Assembly: GCA_029379385.1 (NCBI GenBank)
Contig: CM055611.1
Span: 620,001 to 684,000, forward strand
Source: Quillaja saponaria
Lineage: Eukaryota; Streptophyta; Magnoliopsida; Fabales; Quillajaceae
DNA: 64,000 nt
Direction: 5' to 3'
Part shown: positions 55,279 to 64,000 of the stretch, in pieces
Layout of the letters: every line of letters begins with the position of its first letter
Numbering within the stretch: position 1 is the stretch's first letter
The notes under the pieces: generated by a model
Database searches by the model: none
The model's input: only the letters and a program-made list of their open reading frames with translations
What the model was told of the DNA's origin: nothing
Position numbers and translations under genes: made by a program

Positions 55279-56902
55279 AGCTGCTAGTTAAGAGTGAAAT
55301 GTAGATGGAGATGTCTAATTAATCATTCACTATTTCAGTAGCTCTGTAACATTAGATCTCTTTCGCTAGTGGAATCTATAAATCATACACTAGCATATGC
55401 TTCAGCAACCTGCTTTGATCTTGAATAAACGATGAGATAACACCTCGTTATCTCTCCATTTATTTCTCGTTAGTTAAATTTCGACATGTGTTAGTAATGT
55501 CTTACTTGCAATAATTTTATAATTCGATGGAACTAAACCCCTCTCTCTCAAGGAAATTTCGCATCAAATTCTAATTGATGGAAACAAAGGAGAATAAAAG
55601 GAAAAGGTAAATGGGAGTTATCTGATCCCTTTGTTGGTCATTCCAAGTTTTCAATTTCACCATACTAGCCAAACCACACTAGACAGGTTACTCTGCAAGA
55701 AATTGCCATGGTTCGAGAAAATCACAATATATAGTCATCAGTTTTGACAAACTTTTATCTATATCATAATTGAAAAAAGAAACCAACAAGCAATTATCAT
55801 AAAAAAAACACATTAATTATTTCTTGGATTTTCATAAATATAATTCAAGGAACTCAGCTGTTGAAAACAAACTCAAAACTTAAACAGAATTTTAAGTAAT
55901 TATAAAAAAAAGAGTACAACATACCGTATTGAATCTATCGATCATGCCTACCTAACAGTGAAGACATTGGAGAGTACATGGCAGGAGAAAGCGATGTGGT
56001 TTCCCGGAAAACCAAACCAGAAAATCGAATTGAAGAAACCAGAATGGAAACCAAGTCCCACAATAGAATTGCATATTCATGATACATATGCGTACACTTC
56101 CTTAGAATTACACTGCTTAGAATCGCCATGAATCTCGACATTTCTATATATCAAACACTTTTCCAATTTGCTTTGTATTCTACTAGTTATTCTTCTTATA
56201 CAAGGGATAGGAAAATAATTATGTCAAAATTACTGAAATCACCTCATGTTGTATATATTAATTTAGAATAAGCATGTGAAAACTGAATATACAAAAATAC
56301 TATTCTTGTTCTTAGCAAATATATTAGTATTAGGTGTTGTATGAAGGTGTCTCGAATATTTTGAAATTACTTTTTAAAATTTTATAAATAAAAATTTGTA
56401 ATAATTATAATATTATTTAATATATAAATTATTATTTTTAAAATATTTTAATTGTTAAATATCATATTTATTGAAATTAAAGATATAAAATATGGGGTAG
56501 TGTAGTAAATTTATAGAGTATGTCAGAGAGACAAAGCACCAAATTAATGATGAGGACACTATGGGCTCACTTTGACATTAATGGATCTGATGGCCCTAAT
56601 AATTAAATATGGCTAGGCTTTGTTTTCGTGGCAGTTTGTAGGAATATGTCGACATTAAAATATAGTACAAAATAGATCTTGCCATGTACTACAATGTAAA
56701 TAATGGCACAAATATGTACTATAAATAGATACATGTATATGAAACGCAAATTAGGTGGGTATAATATATCTCAAAATCAGGTGGGAGGCACCCAAAGTCA
56801 CGTGAGGATATTTAAGTTATAAGATATGCGATAAATTGCCACACTATATCTTATTTTTTATATTATTTTATTTATGATTTAGTTCCTGTAACTAATTGCT
56901 TA
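55279..56902. other. 3' flank of AGT2 homologue and intergenic
   Basis: The likely 3' UTR extends to about 55430, where GAATAAACGATG resembles a plant poly(A) signal. The rest is AT-rich with no gene. Confidence 0.5.
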
Positions 56903-56954
56903 GTGATAATACCATATAGGTATTATTCAATCTTGACAAAGCCTGTGCTTAGGG

Positions 56955-57945
56955 TTAGTTTGGTTTGGTATTTGAAAACGAGTATTTTAGAAAATTGATT
57001 TTATTAATAGAGATTATAGAAGAATTGATTTTAACATAATCTATTTTGTGTTAGATTAGTTATTAAAAATTAAAAATAAAATGTGATTTTGAATCATAAA
57101 AATATAAATAAATAAAATAGGAATTTTTGTTAAAAATATAATATAAAAATTGTATCTTGTATGTTTTTATAAGTGTGTTTTATAAAAATTACACATAAGT
57201 AATTTCTGAAAAATGAGTTAAAATTGTCTTGAACGTTTGACTAAAAATAATTTTTAATTTTAACCAAATATGTTATTATACAAGTTAAAAATAATTTTGA
57301 GACTTCAAAGTCAAACACATATTTGAAATACAAAATTAAACATAATTGTACAATTCAAAATCTAATTGGCCTCATTGTTACTGTAACAGAGCTTTGATGC
57401 ATCCACAGGCTCCACTGAGCCTCCGAAGACCCAATCCACGTGTTGCAACCTTTATGGCTAGACTTTTCTACTTTTTGGTGAACAAACCTCCTGAAAAGAC
57501 ACCCTATATAGTCCAACTCCACTGTATGGTCCATATATCGAATAACGCCACCATCGAATCATACACGTGGTGCATGAATTGGCAAACAAATTTGCCCCAA
57601 AATACCCAGATTATGTTAGAAGAATTGATTTTAACATAATTTATTTTGTGTTAGATTAGTTATTAAAAATTAAAATAAAATGTGATTTTGAATTATAAGA
57701 ATATAAATTAAAAAAATAGGTATTTTTGTTAAAAATATAATATAAAAATTGTATCTTGTATGTTTTTATAAGTGTGTTTTATAAAAATTACACATAAGTA
57801 GTTTCTGAAAAATGAGCTAAAATTGTCTTGGACGTTTGACTAAAAGTGATTTTTAATTTTAACCAAACATGTTATTGTACAACTTGAAAATAATTTTGAG
57901 GCTTCAAAAGCCAAACACATATTACAAATACAAAATTAAACTGAC
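56955..57945. repeat. Duplicated MITE-like block inside the LTR relic
   Basis: 57014-57345 and 57617-57945 are about 90% alike (both start AGAAGAATTGATTTTAACAT and end near CAAACACATATT). The first also has a left end, TTTGGTTTGGTATTTG (about 56960), that is roughly inverted at the right end (CAAATAC, CCAAAC). It is probably a MITE that was tandemly duplicated with its flank. No genes. Confidence 0.6.
57391..57612. repeat. Dispersed repeat, copy 1 of 2
   Basis: It recurs at 58684-58810 in shortened form (GAGCTTTGATGCATCCA, GCCACCATCGAATCATACAC, AATTGGCAAACAAATTTG). The second copy lacks about 90 bp from the middle. An open frame across it at 57346-57639 has no domain. Confidence 0.8.
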
Positions 57946-58188
57946 ACTTAGTCAAAGCGTAATGGTACAATTCAAAATCTAATTGGCCTCATTATTATTG
58001 TAACAGAACTGTAATCACCTCCTTACCATTGACATATGTCACACACTCATTGGTCATCCTATTATATATAATGAAGCTAAACCCCAAAAGTAAATGCAAG
58101 TTGTCTATCATCCTTTCTTTTACATACATCTTATTATCTTTTCCACGATATACTAACTTGATTGTCAAAATCTTCTCAGTTCCCTCAA

Positions 58189-58266
58189 ACTACCATTTGA
58201 AGGTCAAATCTCTAGGCCACGTGGAAGACTACCATTTGAAGGTCAAATCTCTAGGCCACGTGGAAG
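58189..58266. repeat. 39-bp perfect tandem repeat containing G-boxes
   Basis: Two identical 39-bp units, 58189-58227 and 58228-58266, each carrying GGCCACGTGG with a CACGTG G-box. A 13-codon repeat in one frame is a by-product of the unit length. Confidence 0.95.
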
Positions 58267-58928
58267 ACGTCCAAACATCTTATGTTAAATTCAAATCTGG
58301 CTCTAACATTGACACCATCTATGAAAAACTGTAATTGGGTTTCTGACCATCACCCACAGTTTTCCAACCATAATAGAATGACTAGATCTTCCTTTTAATT
58401 AAAATTCAATCCATTCCTGGCCTCATACCGTCAATTTGGACCTCTTGCACATAGATGGTTTCCCTCCAGACAACATAGTCGAGGCATGTTGTCGGATAAG
58501 CTCAAACACTCCTTCATGCTCCCCCCTAAACTCACGGCATGGAACCTAGATATCTCTAAACACCTTGACAGATCAAGCCCAAATTATCTTCATTTCCCAA
58601 GATCATATATGCTAGAATAACCTACTACACACTGGGGAACACTCCCGGTCAACATAGTTGTCAACATAGTCAAATCACACTATGGAGCTTTGATGCATCC
58701 ATAAGCATCACTGAGCCTCTGAAGACCCGATCCACGTGTATATCGAATGACGCCACCATCGAATCATACACATGGTGCTTGAATTGGCAAACAAATTTGG
58801 CCCAAAATAAAACCTGATTTGACCCAAGTCGTTAATCGAGCTGCAAACAAATTTATGAAACTTGACTCAGGTACACCAAAAACAGAAAATATTAAAATAA
58901 TAATAAAAAAGAGTACTTAACTGATATT

Positions 58929-59570
58929 TCACTACTACAAAAATCAAAATTAGCAATGAATTTGCAGTGGAAGTTAGTCTATCGATATTTTGGCTCCAAA
59001 ATCATTTTTTTCACAAAAATTAATGGCTCTAAAAGTTAGCCACGGATTAGTGACGGGAATTTTCTTTACTAACATGTTGCTAAGCATAGCAACTGATTGA
59101 CAATAGAAAATATATCGCAATTTTTATTTTTTCAGTTGAGGACAAATTTATTGATGAAAAATTATGTCGCTAAAAGAAAGGGAAACATAAAAATATAGGG
59201 AAGGATTTAGCGATGAAAAATGTCTATTGTAAATGGTAGCGAAGATTTGGCAGCATAAAAAAATTGTCATTAAAAGAAAGGAAAGCAAAAAATTTATCAA
59301 CAAATGATTTAGAGAAGAAAACATGATTTTGTCTCTATAAGTATAGAAGGATTTAGTGACGAAAAATTTCGTTGTTAACAAAATAGGAAAAAAAATAAAA
59401 TTGCAAATGATTTAACAACAACAGTGTTTGAAAATTTCGTTCCTATTAAGTGGGGAAACAAAATTTGAATAAACACGATTTTTCATTAACCCTACAATAG
59501 GTTAGTGATGAAAAGTTGACTGCTGCTAATCCGTCAGTAATTTTCTCAATTTTTTCACCAAAACCTTTCT
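58929..59570. mobile_element. CACTA-like transposon fragment
   Basis: It begins CACTACTACAAAAATC, a CACTA-type terminus, and is followed by many variants of ATTTAGCGATGAAAA and GTGACGAAAAATTTCGTTG, typical subterminal repeats. No inverted right end (TTTTTGTAGTAGTG) was found, so it is truncated. No transposase coding. Confidence 0.6.
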
Positions 59571-60759
59571 CAAGATTTAACTTTTCTGAGGAATAGAACT
59601 CCATTTTTTGGCCATCCATGCTCTCCTACACCATCAACCTACTTTTCTACCATTTAGTTTTTAAAATTAAAGGTAGGCATGAAATGATTTTATGGATTTT
59701 TAAGATTTATGAAATTTGATGTTGAATATGTTAGTTGTAATAATTAGTTTTAGTTTATAATTGTTGTTATTGTTAGATTAGTTTAGTTTTATGATGAATA
59801 ATTTAGTTATTAGTTTGTTTTAAATTTTTTGAGCTTAGGGTTTGATAATTTGTAAAAGTTGATATAAAATTTTGATGAATATATTAGTTTATATTGTGTT
59901 TTAGGTTGATTGTAGGTATAATTGTTAGATTAGTTTAGGATTTTGATAGAAATATTAGATTATGGTGTTTGAGAGTGAAAATTCGAAATTTTGGATCTAA
60001 AACAAAATTTAAAATGCATGATTCATGTATGGGTTTATGCTTCGATGTTGATTTTTTGTTTGGTTATTTGTATTGATGATTAGTATTGATATTTTGATTT
60101 TGAAAGAGTAGGATTTGACGACTTACATGTTTTAATTATATACAAACTAGTAACTCCTAAGTTTGAAGGCTACTATATATACATAACTAGATTTTTTTTT
60201 TCTATGATTGGTTACATAAATTGCCTAGATATTGACCATTTCCCAACTACTAGCCATTTACATGACTTAAAAATGCCATGCAAATTAACAAGTTTAAAGG
60301 CTAAAATATTCTAAAAATAACTATATGTTTAGTCTCCCGATTTACACACTTTTCTTTCATTGCAAACTATGTTAGACAATTTTACATATTTGCTTGATTA
60401 TTGAATGTTCGGGAATACTTACTCGTGAAAATTTGTTGTTGTATAATATGGTCAAATCTTAAACTGTTTGGTTTCTTAAAATTTATCAATACCTATGGTA
60501 ACTAGTGTTTATGTGAATGGGAAATACGCAATGATTGAATTGCATATGTTATTAATAAATACTAAAACATGATATATGAATTGTACACTTTGCACATTTT
60601 GATAGAGGCTAGGCAACCTAATGCCGAACACCCAATTTAAAACACCATAATTATCTCAAGAGTCTTAGGCTATTCCTCACAGCAACATAGGATTTAAGCG
60701 AAATTGTAAGACCAACTTCTTAGTACACTTCTCACATTATTTTTAATGTAAGTCCAACA
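59571..60759. other. AT-rich intergenic DNA
   Basis: T/A-rich with repeated TTAGATTAGTTTAG-like phrases at 59770-59940. No gene or clear element end. Confidence 0.5.
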
Positions 60760-61345
60760 ATTATAAATACTATTGTAGGACAATCTCCTCATAGGATGTT
60801 GTAACATCAACTGAGCACATCGTATTTCAACACGGAAGAGGCTTTTGCCCTCTGTTATAATGCCAATAAATGGCTATATAAGCTTACAATAACTTACAAT
60901 CTTTGGGAAGCTTGGCGTCTCTTATGCCTCACACATGTGACTGTATAAAAGTTCATGTTTAACAAACAACTTAACCGAGGCGTGAAATAATCATCTTTTT
61001 AGCTCACCCAAGTTTCTAATCGGGCCCTCTCAAATCTTAAATCACTGAAGGTTCCAAGTTTTCACTTGACCTTAAGAGAGAGCCCGAGACAATAACAAAT
61101 TGGATCTTTAGGCAAAAGTCATACTCGGGAATGGTACACATCATCAATAATCTCAGGGTTCTCACCCATAATGCTCTAACCTCCAAGCAAGATTTACAAT
61201 TTCTTTATTGTTCAATATCAATAGTTTAATACAATTGCATATTCCTACCTCGTCCCGTAAGAAACCAAAAATTTTTTTGTATAACACTTCATAACAAGGC
61301 CAAACATACTGGTACGCACTAAAAAAAGTGAAAGTATAGTAGGAA
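60760..61345. mobile_element. Dispersed repeat relic, second copy
   Basis: Collinear with 5690-6340. It ends near GGTACGCACT, matching GTTCGCACTC in the other copy. No coding domain. Confidence 0.4.
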
Positions 61346-62603
61346 TAAGGTGGAGTAAAGTATGTATGTATATGTATTTTTAAAAATACAAAAATCAGGT
61401 GATATTTTAATACCCAAAAAAATTAAAGCAGACTGCAAAATAAACAATATGTTTATTTGATCTCGTTATGATTGAGTTAACATTGACATCTAGTTCAAGT
61501 TTTTATATGCTCATATTGAACTCTTTTTTTTTTTTTTTCTTTTTTTTTTTAGAGGGGGATGGCTAGTGATAATACTATATTGGTAATATCCAATCATGAC
61601 ATGACACATGACTTGGTCAAAAGCGTAACGGTCTAATACAAATTGTAACTAATCTTATTATTACTATAACGGACCTCATCATTATCTCCACGTGTGACAC
61701 ACGCTCATTGGCCATCTTACGCTATATAATGTGGCTAAATCCTAAAGGTAGTGACAAAAGTCTCTCTCACCATGCCCTTTTACATATAACTTATTATCTC
61801 TTTACATTATACTTTGGCTTGGTTTGGTAATGTAGTGAAATTTTAAAAAAATGTAGTTATTTTCATATTGTGAAACAGCCACTGTCAAAAAGTCATAACA
61901 ACCTTGTTCGGTAAATTTTTTATAAAAGTTGATGTGGGTAGTAAAAACAATGAATAATATGTTTGGTAAAACAAATCATAAGCTGCTGTGAATGTATAAA
62001 ATGATAAAAATAGACATCATTAATATTGATTAATTTTTATTATTCTTAATGAAACATGGAAAGGTAATTGAGATGCTATTCATATTTTTCTTTCTTCACT
62101 TTTTTTTTAAATATATAAATGCTTCTTTCAACATGATTACTAAAAATAAAATAATTATTTTCTTGTAACATTATATATATTTTAAAATATTAGGGGAATG
62201 TAAAATACTAATATGTTACTTTTAAGCTTGAAGCAAATAAAGATGCTCTATAGTCCTATCGTATATTATGGTTGAAAGTTTTTAAATTTGGAGCGAAGAT
62301 CAAAAAAATTAAGTGAGAAACACTTTCTTTTGGAGGGAAGGAAAAGTAGGAGATGAGAAGAAAAAAAATATATAAGAAATTAATTAAGGATATATTTGAA
62401 ATTTTTTAAAATTGATAAAATGACTTTTATACTTTTAATATTAAAAAATACATATAACTTTTTAAAACACTCTTATTTTTTAAAATTAGTAGAAGAAAAA
62501 CCCTTTAAATACTAATTTTAAAAATATTACCAGCATTACATTTTGAGACCATGTGGAACACATCCAAACATCTTATGTTAAAATCAAATCTGATTCTAAC
62601 ACC

Positions 62604-64000
62604 CAGATTTTTCACTAATTAATGTCAAGCTTATGAATTGCAGGATTGAGTACAACGTACTTGGCCCAAATAAGTCCTAGACATGTGGCTATTCGCCTTG
62701 CTTGGTAGGTGACTAGTCAAGGACTATGTGGGCAACAGGCATCACCCACTTGGCCCAACAAAGGTCCAAGCTAAACAAGAGGCCTAGGTTTTAATTTGAA
62801 ACCTAGCTAATTATGAATATATCTTGCAAAATAAGTAATGGCCAGTTTGAGGGTCCGTTTCCAATAAAATAAACTACCATTCTCTTAAATTCATAACTTA
62901 TAGTTTAATACTAGTCAATGCAAAGTTGGAGAGCTACCTACTACAATATTTTGTTGGAAAAATTGTCATATGGCCATGAGATTTTCGAGTGGAAACCAGC
63001 TGGCCAAGTGTTGGCAAGATTGTTGCAGGTTGTGTTTGTTTGTGTTCATTCTTAATTCATGTGAGTTCTCATTTGTCCTTTTGTTTTTTATTTTAGGCGC
63101 ATTATACTAATCAACAATCTATCTAGAAACCTCCAATAATTATTTTTGAAAACTCCATTTCTGATGGATTAAAATTTTATGACTGAAATCATGTGGTCTA
63201 AAATAAAATAGTTCAAATTATCCAGTAATTGGTTACTTTATATACTGCATACTAACACATCATATTCAGTAATTGGTTTAGGTGGGATTGTGTTCTTACA
63301 AGTAATAGCGATCGTTGAGCTAAGTTTAATTTATTCTTTCTTTTTATCATATTTACATGATGTGTAGAAAGACACGCACTAAAAAAAGGTGGACATAGAA
63401 AAAAAAAAATGCTTAAAGTATACAAAACATTTTCAATATGATAGACTTTAAAATTTCTAGGTCAACCATTAATCTCCCCTTTTGTGATCCCTTGAGTATA
63501 AAGGTGGAAATAGTTGTTTTTTAAATCTTGTTTTGCAAGGGAAAGGGTGTCTGCAATTAATTGAGGAGGGAAGAAGGAAGCACTAATTGCATCTCATTCA
63601 AACAACTTTATAACTTTGTCTACTTTACATTGTGTCCTAGAAATCATATTTATGTCACATTAGAAATTGGATATTTTATATTGTAATCAACAATTAGTTT
63701 ACGATTAATTCTTACTTAAATCACATGAGTAAGTACAATTTAATAGAAATGATAAATATTATCCATGACGGATGAATAATTCATCTCGTCGTTGATGAAA
63801 GATGTGATGTACCAATTTATCTCTAATCTTAGAAAATAAAGCAAACAATTATAGAATGCTTACCCTGAGAAAGGACACAACATTGAGGAATCCCTTTGGC
63901 CAAAAAGGATAAAAAAATAAAATTGAGGAACCTGTTACCACGAATTTTTCTTGAAGTACTTTTTTTGGTGTGTTAAAAGTCAAATTTACCCCTAAAATAT
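62604..64000. other. AT-rich intergenic DNA at the window end
   Basis: No gene, repeat pair or element end could be supported here. Confidence 0.5.

Larger units (their letters stand above)
56903..62603 (+). mobile_element. Probable degenerate gypsy-type LTR element with nested insertions
   Basis: TGATAATACCATATAGG (56903) recurs as TGATAATACTATATTGG (61567). After interruptions, collinear matches follow: AGCGTAA-GGT (57955/61624), CACACTCATTGG-CATC (58040/61690), ACATA-x-CTTATTATCT (58122/61783) and CCAAACATCTTATGTTAAA-TCAAATCTG (58271/62552). The first copy ends near CTCTAACA, followed by TTGACACCATCTATGAAAAAC, which resembles a decayed gypsy TTGGCGCCGTCT primer region. No polyprotein domain survives. 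The proposal of two LTRs each split by insertions is inference. Confidence 0.45.

Noticed and set aside
58029..58334. Open frame with a 13-residue repeat
   Set aside because: The repeat is produced by the 39-bp DNA duplication inside a TE relic, not by a gene.

Overview
This is nuclear DNA from a flowering plant, most likely a eudicot. It is strongly AT-rich, with spliced genes carrying GT-AG and some GC-AG introns, a secretory class III peroxidase family, plant-type LTR retrotransposons and MITEs. I cannot name the species from sequence alone. I found no tRNA or rRNA gene, CRISPR array or organelle insert, and nothing that looks like an undescribed biological system. The most informative content is the recombination history of a peroxidase array and its nested mobile elements.

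Region 1 (1-31 kb) is a same-orientation (minus strand) tandem array of class III peroxidase units. Unit A (1-5345) carries a pseudogene that lost most of exon 2 by a 172-bp deletion. Unit B (about 8859-18745) carries an intact four-exon gene predicted to encode 320 aa, and it hosts a 4671-bp Ty1/copia retrotransposon with a perfect 5-bp target duplication. Two exon-1 relics follow (about 19.1 kb and 20.5-21.5 kb), the second split by an 884-bp insertion. A third complete gene (25485-27459) is predicted to encode 329 aa. An isolated exon-2 relic lies near 8.6 kb. A 550-bp hAT-type element with a perfect 8-bp target duplication sits at 22751-23300.

Region 2 (31-56 kb) holds single-copy genes. 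These are a small bHLH-like regulator (minus, 31357-32127, 150 aa), a kinase-less G-type lectin/PAN membrane protein (minus, 37540-39053, 462 aa), an ALKBH1-type Fe(II)/2-oxoglutarate dioxygenase (plus, 41015-43819, 483 aa) and a mitochondrial alanine:glyoxylate aminotransferase 2 homologue (plus, 51434-55278, 477 aa). All exon boundaries were derived by hand and keep the reading frame. TE relics and AT-rich intergenic DNA lie between them.

Region 3 (56-64 kb) has no gene I can support. It holds nested, degenerate repeats: a probable gypsy-type LTR relic with MITE-like insertions, a CACTA-like fragment, a 39-bp tandem repeat containing G-boxes, and AT-rich DNA.

The single-copy genes are not an operon or a visible pathway cluster. 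They act in different compartments: secretory/apoplast (peroxidases), plasma membrane (lectin-PAN), mitochondrion (AGT2) and nucleus (bHLH). The compartment of the ALKBH1-like protein is unclear.
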